Assembly (NCBI RefSeq): GCF_018555385.1
Contig: NZ_JAFEJS010000010.1
Location: forward strand, 1-64,000
DNA from: Bifidobacterium santillanense
Lineage (GTDB): Bacteria; Actinomycetota; Actinomycetes; Actinomycetales; Bifidobacteriaceae
Reading direction: 5' to 3'
Length of the DNA stretch: 64,000 nt
Below the pieces are notes generated by a model. The model did not search any database and was not told the origin of the DNA. It worked only from the letters and a program-made list of their open reading frames with translations. Position numbers and translations under genes: made by a program. Numbering within the stretch: the stretch's first letter is position 1; the number at the start of each line of letters is the position of its first letter. This document shows, in pieces, positions 1-7,500 of the stretch.

Positions 1-1230
1 GAACATGGCACGCAGCTCGCTGACGCGCTGGGTGATCTGGGCCTCACGCTGCTGCAGGCTGGCGATGTGGGTCTTGAGGCCCTCGAGCTCCTGCTGGGCG
101 GCGGTGCGACGCTCCTCGATCTGGCGCTCGGCGTCCTCGCTGGCCTTCTTCAGGGTGGCGGCGGCCTGTGTGTCGGCCTCCTCGCGCTTGGCGGCGGCGT
201 AGGCGTCGGCCTCCTCACGGGCGGTCTTGGCCTGGCCGACCAGCTCGTCGGCCTCCTTCTTGGCGGCGGTGCGACGCTCCTCGAGGTTGTCGAGCAGCTC
301 GGAGACCTTCTTCGTGGCCTCGTCCTGCTGGGCGGCGATGTCGGTGCGGATCTGCTCGACCTCGGCGTTGACCTGGCTCATCGTCTTGGTGCGGTTGACC
401 TCGGCCTCGTCGGTGATCTCCTGGGCCTTGGACTTGGCCTCGTCGGTGATCTCGCCGGCGCGGCGCTGGGCGTCGGTCATCATCTTGGAGACCTGCTCGC
501 GCACGTCGGCGAGCTTCTTGTTGGCCTCGGCGAGCGCGGCCTCGATCTGGTCGTTCGCCTCGGACTTGAGGCGGGAGAGCTCCTCGTTGGTGCTCTTGCG
601 CTGGGCGGCGATCTGCGCGGTGGCCTCGGCCTTGAGATCGGACAGCTCACGCTCCTGCTTGGCCTTCTCGGAGGCGAGCTGCTTGTCGTGCGCCTCACGG
701 GAGTTGCTCAGCTCCAGCTCGACGGTCTGACGCTGCTCGGTGACGTTCTTGGCGGTCTCGGCGCGCAGCTGGGCGGCGTTGTTCTTGGCCGTGGTGGTGA
801 TGGTGTCGGCCTCGGTGTTGGCCTGGGCGAGGATCGTGGCGGCCTTCTGGTTCGCGTCGTCGACGATGTGCTTGGCGTCGAGCTTGGCGTTGTTGATCAG
901 CGTCTGGGCCTGCGCCTGCGCGCCCTTGCGGGTGGTGGCGGCGTCGGACTTGGCGCGTTCGAGCAGTTCGGAGCTGGTCTGTTCGGCGGAGGCGAGCATC
1001 TGCTGGGCGTTGGCGCCGAGCGAGGCGAAGCTGTTCGACTTCGGCTTGCGCTTCTTCTCCTCCTCGAGCTGGGCCTGCAGCTCGAGGATGCGCTTGTCGT
1101 TCTCGGCGATCTGCTGGCGCATGCCGGCGAGGGTCTGCTGCGCCTGACGCACGCTGGCCTGCGCCGTGGCGAACGCCTCGTCGACCTTGTCCTTGTCGTA
1201 TCCCCTCAACACAATCGGGAACTGATCCAT
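1..1230 (-). CDS. DivIVA-domain coiled-coil protein (3' end off window)
   Basis: The 410 visible residues open with MDQFPIVLRGYDKDKVDEAF, a DivIVA-type N-terminus (the family binds negatively curved membrane at poles or septa). From about residue 35 onward the chain is almost entirely charged heptad-like coiled coil rich in A, E, K, Q and R. The start ATG is preceded by AAAGGATGAGGGAC, a good ribosome binding site. The C-terminus lies beyond position 1, so total length is unknown, but it is already longer than typical Wag31/DivIVA (about 270-300 residues). This suggests a long polar-growth or cytoskeletal scaffold of the actinobacterial DivIVA/FilP kind. The family is clear; the exact role is inferred. 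Confidence 0.8.
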   Translation of the reverse strand, partial: MDQFPIVLRGYDKDKVDEAFATAQASVRQAQQTLAGMRQQIAENDKRILELQAQLEEEKKRKPKSNSFASLGANAQQMLASAEQTSSELLERAKSDAATTRKGAQAQAQTLINNAKLDAKHIVDDANQKAATILAQANTEADTITTTAKNNAAQLRAETAKNVTEQRQTVELELSNSREAHDKQLASEKAKQERELSDLKAEATAQIAAQRKSTNEELSRLKSEANDQIEAALAEANKKLADVREQVSKMMTDAQRRAGEITDEAKSKAQEITDEAEVNRTKTMSQVNAEVEQIRTDIAAQQDEATKKVSELLDNLEERRTAAKKEADELVGQAKTAREEADAYAAAKREEADTQAAATLKKASEDAERQIEERRTAAQQELEGLKTHIASLQQREAQITQRVSELRAMF

Positions 1231-1338
1231 GTCCCTCATCCTTTCGGCTGCCTTCGGCTGCTTCACGTCGCTCGTTGTCCCCGTCCTATACGGGCGCATA
1301 CGCTTCAGCATGGTAGCCCAAACACGCCGGAAACAGGC

Positions 1339-1363
1339 TGTGGAATCCGTGGATTCACACAGC
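1339..1363 (-). terminator. Possible terminator hairpin after the pcp-like gene
   Basis: CTGTG-GAATCC and GGATTC-A-CACAG form an 11-bp stem with one bulged base. It lies about 40 bp beyond the stop of the minus-strand pcp-like gene. There is no real T-run on the minus strand, so this is a weak call. Confidence 0.35.
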
Positions 1364-1404
1364 TTTTCCAGTTCCGCACGGACCGGGCTCCGCACGGCGC
1401 GAAG

Positions 1405-2061
1405 CTACGCGATGAGGATGTCACCGGAGGTGGGTCGGCGGTAGTAGCGCACGCTGTCGCGCACGACGTCGGCGCCGGCCGTGACGAGGTGCCGCAGCGG
1501 CAGTCCGTGCTGCGGATGGCGCGATTCGTTGATCAGCGGGAAGCTGACGAATCCGGCGAGCACCTTCTCCTGCGTGGACGCCCAGTTGAGCAGGTTGTAG
1601 AACAGCGAGTTGCACACGAAGGTGCCGGCGTCGGAGCTCAGCGTGGCGGGGATGCCGTCGCGCGTGAAGTCGGCGAGGATCGAACGCAGCGGGAGTCTGG
1701 TCCAGTACGCGGCCGGACCGTCCGGATCGATCGGGGCGCGGCGCGGCGCCACGTTGTCGACGTCGGGCTTGGCGGCGTCCATGAGGTTCGTGGCGCAGCG
1801 CTCGAGCATCACGCCGCGGGCCGCGTGCTTGAGGCCCGTGGCGATGACGATGTTCGGATGCGTGGCCTCGATGGTCTCGCGCAGGGTGGGCCACGCCTTG
1901 GCGAAGCTGACCGGCAGGCTCACCGCATGGATGGCGAGCTCCACGTCGTCCAGGCCGTCCACGCCCTTCTCGGCGAGCGCCTTGGGCACCTCGTAGGAGG
2001 GGTTGATGCGGACGTCCTGATAGTGGTCGAAGCCGGAGATCACGACACTGAGCTGCTGCAT
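1405..2061 (-). CDS. Pyroglutamyl-peptidase I-like protein (C15) lacking the usual catalytic His
   Basis: The 218-residue product has the normal length and layout of peptidase family C15, which removes N-terminal pyroglutamate from peptides in the cytosol. Visible landmarks are the opening SVVISGFDHY (normally FGPF-like), ERCATN with the expected Glu at residue 87, DGPAAYWTRLP, and SSDAGTFVCNS with the nucleophile Cys150. Where the family normally has FIHVP with the catalytic His, this protein reads GFVSFPL, placing Ser at residue 173. Another His (184) lies nearby but in a different motif. The start at MQQLS was chosen because the conserved domain begins there; the upstream in-frame residues overlap a repeat. 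Activity is uncertain. Confidence 0.8.
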   Translation of the reverse strand: MQQLSVVISGFDHYQDVRINPSYEVPKALAEKGVDGLDDVELAIHAVSLPVSFAKAWPTLRETIEATHPNIVIATGLKHAARGVMLERCATNLMDAAKPDVDNVAPRRAPIDPDGPAAYWTRLPLRSILADFTRDGIPATLSSDAGTFVCNSLFYNLLNWASTQEKVLAGFVSFPLINESRHPQHGLPLRHLVTAGADVVRDSVRYYRRPTSGDILIA

Positions 2062-2091
2062 GCCCCCAAGTCTACCGTCTCGCGTCGCGCC

Positions 2092-2187
2092 GCGGCACCC
2101 AACGCGAAAACGACCGGGGAATGTGCTGAGTACCGCATTTTCGTAGGACTCAACGCATTCCGGTCCGGTTTCCATGCTGAGTACCGC
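2092..2187. repeat. Two tandem 45-bp palindromic repeat units (locus A)
   Basis: Units at 2092-2136 (degenerate left end) and 2143-2187 are separated by the 6-bp spacer ATTTTC. Each ends in a GTGGTACTCA/TGAGTACCAC-like inverted pair. The second unit matches the unit at 62206-62250 at about 36 of 45 positions. The array lies between the pcp-like gene and a truncated symporter gene. Confidence 0.8.
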
Positions 2188-2189
2188 GC

Positions 2190-2579
2190 TCAGGCGGTCT
2201 CGCGGACGTCGCCCACGACGGCCGGGGCGGTCTCGCCTCGGCGGGCTGCCCTGTCGGCGGCGAAGACGCGCCTCATCTGCTCGTGGTCGAGATCGCCCTC
2301 CCAGTTGGAGACCACGAAGGTGGCCACGCAGTTGCCGAGCAGGTTGACGAACACGCGCATCGAGTCCATGATGCGGTCGGCACCGAGCAGCAGCGCCACG
2401 CCGGACACGGGGAAGATGCCCAGGGCGGTCGCCGTGGCGGACAGCGCGAGGAACGCGGAGCCGGGCACGCCGGCCATGCCCTTGGAGGTGAGCAGCAGCA
2501 CGCCGATCGCGACGAGCTGCTGGCCGAGGCTCAGGTTCACGCCGAACGCCTGGGCGAGGAACAGCAGCGAGGTGGAATT
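2190..2579 (-). pseudogene. 3' remnant of a dicarboxylate/amino acid:cation symporter (DAACS family)
   Basis: This 129-codon open stretch encodes the C-terminal part of a GltP/DctA-type sodium or proton symporter. LLFLAQAFGVNLSLGQQL, TSKGMAGVPGSAFLALSA, GADRIMDSMRVFVNLLGN and SNWEGDLD all match the last transport helices of a protein that is normally about 430 residues. No start codon or upstream two-thirds of the gene exists: the frame breaks near 2580 and only about 57 bp separate it from the racemase stop codon. Its stop codon lies directly beside repeat locus A. It is best read as a deletion scar left when the upstream region was replaced by the racemase and permease genes. Confidence 0.8.
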
Positions 2580-2635
2580 GCGAAGATCACGGTCAGACCG
2601 GCGTCCATGACGTCGGGCAACGGCCGGACCAAGGC

Positions 2636-3370
2636 TCACGAGCGGGTGAACGGGGCGAGGAGGCCCACGACCTCCTTGGCGGGCGGGGCGGCGAACTCGT
2701 CGCGCTTGGAGGTGCGGGCGCCGATGCGGACCATCGCCTCGACCAGGGAGGTCGCGGCGGCGACGCCGTCGATCACCGGCAGTCCCAGCTCGTCCTGCAG
2801 ACGGGCGCACATGCCGGCCATGCCGGCGCAGCCGAGGACGATCGAGTCGGGCGCGGCATCGGCGATCGTGCGTTCGCATTCGGCCCTGAGCGCGGCGTAG
2901 GCGCCCTCGGGGTCCTCGTCGAGACCGAGGACCGGTACCTCGCAGGCGCGGTAGGCGACGCACGCGCGGGTGAAGCCGTATTCGTCGACGAGGTCGCGGG
3001 CCCGGCCGAGCGTGCGGCCCAGGGTCGTGACGATCGCGAACGAGCGGCCGAGGAGGCTCGCGGCGTGGAACGCGCCCTCGGCGATGCCGATGACCGGCCC
3101 GGAGGCGAGCTCTCGGGCCGCATGGAGGCCCGGATCGCCGAAGCAGGCGAGCACGTAGCCGTCGCAGCCGTCGGCCTCGCCCCTGCGGATCTCGTCGATG
3201 ACGCCGACGGCGGCGAGCGCCTCGTCGGTGTGCGATTCGATCGAGACGGGGCCCATCGTGGGGCTCACGGCCTCGATCTCGACGTCCGGGGAGACGGACG
3301 CGCGGGCCGCGGTCTCGATGGTGCGAGTCATGGACCAGGTGGTGTTGGGGTTGATGACCTTGATCTTCAT
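2636..3370 (-). CDS. hpxA: Allantoin/hydantoin racemase, Asp/Glu racemase superfamily
   Basis: The 244-residue protein starts MKIKVINPNTTWSMT, the typical opening of hydantoin and allantoin racemases. The two catalytic Cys of this two-base racemase family are visible in LACFGDPG and IVLGCAGMAG. The family racemises 5-substituted hydantoins; allantoin racemase interconverts R- and S-allantoin so that stereospecific allantoinase can use both. The ATG at 3370 follows AAGAGGCGA. It lies 132 bp downstream of the NCS1 permease on the same strand, and allantoinase and allantoate amidohydrolase genes are close by, which favours allantoin over synthetic hydantoins as substrate. Symbol by analogy with Klebsiella hpxA; the specificity is inferred. 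Confidence 0.85.
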   Translation of the reverse strand: MKIKVINPNTTWSMTRTIETAARASVSPDVEIEAVSPTMGPVSIESHTDEALAAVGVIDEIRRGEADGCDGYVLACFGDPGLHAARELASGPVIGIAEGAFHAASLLGRSFAIVTTLGRTLGRARDLVDEYGFTRACVAYRACEVPVLGLDEDPEGAYAALRAECERTIADAAPDSIVLGCAGMAGMCARLQDELGLPVIDGVAAATSLVEAMVRIGARTSKRDEFAAPPAKEVVGLLAPFTRS

Positions 3371-3502
3371 GGGGGATCGCCTCTTGGGAAGTGGAGAAGT
3401 GGGAGTGTATGGAGAAGGCTCCCGCACGGGGAGCCTTCGTCGGTTGACATATGAGGTATGCGAGGAATGTGCGGTATACGCGGCGGCGGATCGTCCGGTC
3501 GA

Positions 3503-5080
3503 TCAGTCGCTGACCGCGGCGCCGTCGTTGACGGTCGGGTCGTCGGAGGCGAGCGCGACCATCTGCGGGCGCTTCGCCTCGAGCAGGGCGAAGATCGCCA
3601 GGCCCAGGCCGGCGCCGATGAACCAGCTGAAGTTGGACAGCCAGGTCACGTCGACGACGCCCATCTGCTTGAGCGGCGAGGGCAGGACGGCGCAGACGAT
3701 GGACGGGACGCCGGCCAGCACGATCGCGAGCACCGCGTTCGGGTTGAAGCCGTTGCGGTACCAGTAGCGGCCCTTGGGGCTCATCGTGAACATGTCGTCG
3801 ACGGCGACGCGCTGCTTGGAGACGATGAAGTAGCCGGCGACGAGGATGCCGAACAGCGGTCCGATGAGGGCGCCGAGCAGGTCGAGCGTGTAGTGGATGG
3901 CCTGGTCGTTGGAGTACCAGTTCCACGGGGTGATGATCACGGAGCCGACCGCGGCGATCATGCCGCCGGTGCGCCAGCTGATCTTCTGCGGGTTGACGTG
4001 GGAGAAGTCGAAGGCCGGGGAGACGAAGTTGGCGACGATGTTGATGCCGACGGTCGCCACGACGAAGGTCATGCCGCCCAGCAGGATCGCGACGGGGGTG
4101 TCGATGCGCTCGACGGTCTTGATCGGGTCGGTGATGAGCTCGCCGAAGACCGGCACGGTGGCGGAGGCGCACACGACGGTCAGCAGGGAGAAGACGAGGA
4201 AGTTGACCGGCAGACCCCAGAAGTTGCCGCGCTTGACGCTCTTGTAGGTGCCGCAGTAGCGGGAGAAGTCGCCGAAGTTGAGCATCGGGCCGGAGAAGTA
4301 GGAGACGACCAGGGCGATGGCGGTGATCATGACCGGGATCGACTCGACGAAGCCCATCGGCTTGCCGCTGGAGAGGTTGAGGTCGATGGCGCCGAGGCCG
4401 CCGGCGCGGTTGACGAGGTAGATCGCGAGGATGAACATGACGGCGTAGACGAGCGGACCGGCCCAGTCGATGAACTTGCGGATCGTGTCCATGCCGGTCC
4501 AGAAGACGCACGCCTGCGCGACCCACAGGATGCCGTAGGAGATCCAGCCCAGGGCGGACAGGCCGAGGAACGAGTAGTCGGTGGCCAGGGTCTGGGCGGT
4601 GGGGATGAACTTGAGGAAGATGATGTTGAGCGACTCGCTGGCGAGGTAGGTCTGCACGCCGTACCAGGCCACCGCGATGATGCCGCGGATCACGGCCGGG
4701 ATGTTCGCGCCCTTGACGCCGAACACGAAGCGCATCGTCACCGGGAACGGCACGCCGGCGCGCTGGCTCGGCTTGGCGATGAGGTTGACGAGCGCCTGGA
4801 CGATGACGATGCCGACGATCAGGGCGATGAACACCTGCCAGCTGGCGATGCCGAGCGCGAAGAGGCTGCCGGCGGTCACGTAGCCGCCGACCGAATGCAC
4901 GTCGGACATCCAGAAGGCGAAGATGTTGTACCACGACCAGGTCTGTTTCTTGAGCGGCGCGAGGTCCGCGTTGGCGAGTCTGGGGTCGTAGCCGTCCTTG
5001 ATGACGGTGGCGTCGTCGGGCTCGATGGGTTCCGGTGCCGGTGCGGACTGCTTGATCTGTCCGATGGTGATGGCGGTCAT
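3503..5080 (-). CDS. pucI: NCS1-family permease, probable allantoin/hydantoin importer
   Basis: The 525-residue membrane protein belongs to the nucleobase:cation symporter-1 family (Mhp1, PucI, HyuP/YbbW). It has about twelve hydrophobic segments after a 50-residue cytoplasmic N-terminus, with family landmarks WSWYNIFAFWMSDVHSVGGY, TMRFVFGVKGANIPAVIRG and FSGPMLNFGDFSRYCGTYKS. The chosen start MTAITIGQ follows TAAGGAGCGCACG, a strong ribosome binding site, and this excludes the earlier in-frame ATG. It is the first gene of a leftward transcript with the racemase and diverges from the RpiR regulator. The purine-breakdown neighbours make allantoin the most likely substrate; hydantoin or uracil cannot be excluded from sequence. 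Confidence 0.88.
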   Translation of the reverse strand: MTAITIGQIKQSAPAPEPIEPDDATVIKDGYDPRLANADLAPLKKQTWSWYNIFAFWMSDVHSVGGYVTAGSLFALGIASWQVFIALIVGIVIVQALVNLIAKPSQRAGVPFPVTMRFVFGVKGANIPAVIRGIIAVAWYGVQTYLASESLNIIFLKFIPTAQTLATDYSFLGLSALGWISYGILWVAQACVFWTGMDTIRKFIDWAGPLVYAVMFILAIYLVNRAGGLGAIDLNLSSGKPMGFVESIPVMITAIALVVSYFSGPMLNFGDFSRYCGTYKSVKRGNFWGLPVNFLVFSLLTVVCASATVPVFGELITDPIKTVERIDTPVAILLGGMTFVVATVGINIVANFVSPAFDFSHVNPQKISWRTGGMIAAVGSVIITPWNWYSNDQAIHYTLDLLGALIGPLFGILVAGYFIVSKQRVAVDDMFTMSPKGRYWYRNGFNPNAVLAIVLAGVPSIVCAVLPSPLKQMGVVDVTWLSNFSWFIGAGLGLAIFALLEAKRPQMVALASDDPTVNDGAAVSD

Positions 5081-5170
5081 CGTGCGCTCCTTACGGTTGC
5101 TGTTCATATGTCTCGGGAAGACTGTCGGCCGCGCCCTCCGGGGCGTTGTTTTCGACCTGCAACCATTAAC

Positions 5171-5209
5171 GGAAATTAATATTTCAACGCCGGCGATCTG
5201 AAAATTTCT
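5171..5209. promoter_or_regulatory. Paired inverted repeats upstream of the permease (putative RpiR operators)
   Basis: GGAAATTAATATTTCA at 5171-5186 and TGAAAATTTCT at 5199-5209 are AT-rich dyads of the form (T/G)GAAA-N-TTTCA within the 256-bp divergent region between permease and regulator. Their centres are about 25 bp apart. A further TGAAA-N6-TTTCA lies at 5345-5360, just inside the regulator coding sequence. The same dyad type is paired again at 7426-7466. Confidence 0.6.
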
Positions 5210-5336
5210 TTTTAATTACCGAGGGGGTCGACTCGAAATCCGTTCGACACATAACGTCCGCAACGCCCGTCCGGAGCCGTCGAAACCGCCCCATCCGTTT
5301 ACCCGCGGGAAACATTCGTCCGAAACAGTGTGGTTC

Positions 5337-6260
5337 ATGACCACTGAAATTCATCTTTCAGGCGCCGATGCCTCTGAAACAGCACCGTCCACCTCCGCCG
5401 TCGACCGCATCCGGCGGTCCTTCGACGCGCTCACCGCCACCGAGCAGGAGGCCGCGCGCTTCATCCTCGGTCACCTGACCGATGTACTGGTCTGCAACTC
5501 CGCCGAGCTGGCCGAGCTGAGCGGCGTCTCCCAGCCGACGATGAGCCGTCTGTACCGCAAGCTCGGCTACGCGAACGCCGGCGAGTTCCGCCGCGACGTG
5601 CGCCGCTTCCACCAGCCCGGCTCGCCGGAGCTGTCCAACGTCGACGACGCCGACGGGGACGACGGCCTGGTCGCCGCGCACATGGAGCGCGAGCTGACCG
5701 CCGTGCGCCGCACCTTCTCCCGCCTCGACGAGGGATCCGTGCGCGCGGCCGCGGCCACGATCGCCGACGCCCGGCGCGTGTGCGTCATCGGACTGCGCAA
5801 CGGCTATCCGGTCGCGCTGCACCTGCGCGAGCAGCTCACCCAGCTGCGCGGCGACGTGCGCGTCCTGCCCCAACCCGGTCAGTCCGTCGCCGAGGAGATC
5901 GTCGACTACGGCCCGTCCGACGCGGCGATCGTCGTCGGCGTGCGCCGCCGTCCCGCCACGTTCGCCGGGATCGTCGACGCGCTCGCCGCCGCCGGCGTGC
6001 CGATGATCGTCATCGGCGACGCGACCGTCCGACCGGTGCTCGCCGCGGCCGTCTCGCAGGCGGCGACCAGCGCCACCGTCCTTGAGGCCGATCTGAGCAC
6101 GCACGTCCTGTCCAGCTACACGGCCGCGTTCGCGCTCGCCGCGCTGCTGGTCGACGCGGTGTCCGACCGCATCCCCCCGTCCGATTCGGCGGCGCGCGTC
6201 GAGAGCATCAACCGGCTCTTCGACGACCTCGACGAACTGGAGTCGTCGCGCCGGCGATAG
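5337..6260 (+). CDS. RpiR-family transcriptional regulator of the allantoin cluster
   Basis: The 307-residue protein has an N-terminal HTH_6 domain (helix-turn-helix around residues 56-78, AELAELSGVSQPTMSRLYRK) and a C-terminal SIS domain (about 120-250) of the type that senses phosphosugars or other small metabolites. It is transcribed divergently from the permease/racemase pair and precedes the catabolic operon. TGAAA/TTTCA dyads occur in both control regions. The ATG at 5337 was chosen over a GTG three codons upstream; neither has a clear ribosome binding site, so the message may be nearly leaderless. RpiR regulators also occur in Klebsiella hpx purine clusters. Whether it activates or represses is not visible. 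Confidence 0.85.
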   Translation: MTTEIHLSGADASETAPSTSAVDRIRRSFDALTATEQEAARFILGHLTDVLVCNSAELAELSGVSQPTMSRLYRKLGYANAGEFRRDVRRFHQPGSPELSNVDDADGDDGLVAAHMERELTAVRRTFSRLDEGSVRAAAATIADARRVCVIGLRNGYPVALHLREQLTQLRGDVRVLPQPGQSVAEEIVDYGPSDAAIVVGVRRRPATFAGIVDALAAAGVPMIVIGDATVRPVLAAAVSQAATSATVLEADLSTHVLSSYTAAFALAALLVDAVSDRIPPSDSAARVESINRLFDDLDELESSRRR

Positions 6261-6342
6261 ACCCCGGGTCCGTGCGCATTTCGTGCGAAACGCTGTGACC
6301 CAGCTCACGGTCAGCCACCCCTCGTTCTACGGTGGAGGCATT

Positions 6343-7164
6343 ATGACCGAGAGAGAAGCACAACAAACCCCCGTCCCCGTCGTCGCGGTGGTCCTCGCCG
6401 CCGGATTCGGCACGCGGTTCGGTCCCGACAATCCCAAGCAGCTCGTCTCCGTCGGCGGCAAGCCGATCGTGTGCTGGAGCATCGAGGCGTTCGAGCGCTG
6501 CGAGCGCGTCACCGACATCGTCGTGGTCGTCAACGAGAAGGTGCGCGGCACCGTCGAGGAGCTCATCGAGCAGGCCGGCTACGCCAAGGTGCGAGTCGTC
6601 ATCGACGGCGGCGCCGAGCGCGTCGACAGCACGGCGGCGGCGCTCTCCATGCTCGCCGAGGCCGGCATCCCGGACGACGCGAAGATCCTCATCCACGACG
6701 CGGTGCGCCCGTTCGTCGCGCAATCCGCGATCGACGGGTCGATCGACGCGCTCGACGAGTTCCAGGCCGCGACCGTCGCATTCGCCTCCACCGACACCGT
6801 CCTGCTCACCGAGGATCTGGGCGACCGCAAGGTCGTGCGCTCAGTGCCCGACCGTCCGAACACGTTCCGCGCGCAGACGCCGCAGTCGTTCCGCTTCGCG
6901 ACGATCCGCCGCGCGTACGAGCTGGCGTCCGCCGACCCGGACTTCCATCCCACCGACGACACGCGCGTCGTCGTCGACTACATGCCCGACGTGCCGGTCG
7001 CGATCGTCTCCGGCGCCGAGACGAACATGAAGATCACGACGATGGAGGACATCCCCGTCGCCGAGCGCATCGCCGCCGACCTGACGCACCACATGACCAA
7101 GGAGGAGGCACGCGCCCGCATGCACGCCCTTCTCAGCGGCGCCGCCGCCCAGATGGCGCGCTGA
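6343..7164 (+). CDS. ispD: IspD-type cytidylyltransferase
   Basis: The 273-residue protein shows the IspD/TarI fold landmarks: VVLAAGFGTRFGPDNPKQL for CTP binding, IHDAVRPFV, and NMKITTMEDIPVAE near the C-terminus. IspD transfers CMP from CTP to 2-C-methyl-D-erythritol 4-phosphate in the MEP isoprenoid pathway; TarI paralogues instead act on ribitol 5-phosphate. The family fits IspD best. It carries a C-terminal extension of about 30 residues beyond the catalytic core. GGTGGAGG precedes the ATG. It sits 82 bp after the RpiR gene and is followed by a strong hairpin and repeats, so it may be an independent housekeeping gene caught between the two halves of the allantoin cluster. Confidence 0.8.
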   Translation: MTEREAQQTPVPVVAVVLAAGFGTRFGPDNPKQLVSVGGKPIVCWSIEAFERCERVTDIVVVVNEKVRGTVEELIEQAGYAKVRVVIDGGAERVDSTAAALSMLAEAGIPDDAKILIHDAVRPFVAQSAIDGSIDALDEFQAATVAFASTDTVLLTEDLGDRKVVRSVPDRPNTFRAQTPQSFRFATIRRAYELASADPDFHPTDDTRVVVDYMPDVPVAIVSGAETNMKITTMEDIPVAERIAADLTHHMTKEEARARMHALLSGAAAQMAR

Positions 7165-7168
7165 CACG

Positions 7169-7389
7169 ACGACGCCGCGGGACTCAACGACGGAACGGCC
7201 TGATTCCGACTTGAGTCCCGCGGCGTCGTGGTACTCAAGTCATTTTCGACGAGGAAGGCGATTGAGTACCACACGAACGCACCCGAAACCCCTTGGAAAA
7301 CAAGGGATTTGACAACAACTGCACTGTTGTCAATTACATGAGGCGTGGTACTCAACGCCATATTCCGCGACGATCGCACTGAGTCCCGC
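7169..7389. repeat. Three 45-bp palindromic repeat units plus an inner palindrome (locus B)
   Basis: Units lie at 7177-7221, 7228-7272 and 7345-7389; the first two are separated by the 6-bp spacer GGCGTC. Extending the first unit gives a perfect 19-bp inverted repeat (7169-7187 with TTGAGTCCCGCGGCGTCGT at 7211-7229), which may also end ispD transcription. Between units two and three lies TTGACAACA-N7-TGTTGTCAA followed by ATTACATGAGGC, which has a counterpart at 62282-62344. This repeat cluster fills most of the 336-bp gap after ispD. Confidence 0.8.
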
Positions 7390-7425
7390 GGACGCGGGGC
7401 CGCCGAAAACTCTCGTTAACATGAA

Positions 7426-7466
7426 TGAAAAATTTCAGAATTGCTGCGGTGCTGAAATAATTTTCA
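7426..7466. promoter_or_regulatory. Paired inverted repeats before the catabolic operon (putative RpiR operators)
   Basis: TGAAAAATTTCA at 7426-7437 and TGAAATAATTTTCA at 7453-7466 are near-perfect dyads with centres 28 bp apart. A weaker GAAGGATTTCA follows at 7471-7481, just ahead of the ribosome binding site at 7480-7490. The dyads are the only AT-rich stretch in the region and match those in front of the permease. Confidence 0.65.
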
Positions 7467-7500
7467 TCACGAAGGATTTCACACACAGGAGATGATCGGC

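Noticed and set aside
2190..4934. A single 914-codon minus-strand frame covering the symporter remnant, racemase and permease
   Set aside because: Only its last 129 codons encode a real protein segment. The rest is a frame-shifted reading of the racemase and NCS1 genes, rich in Arg and Pro.
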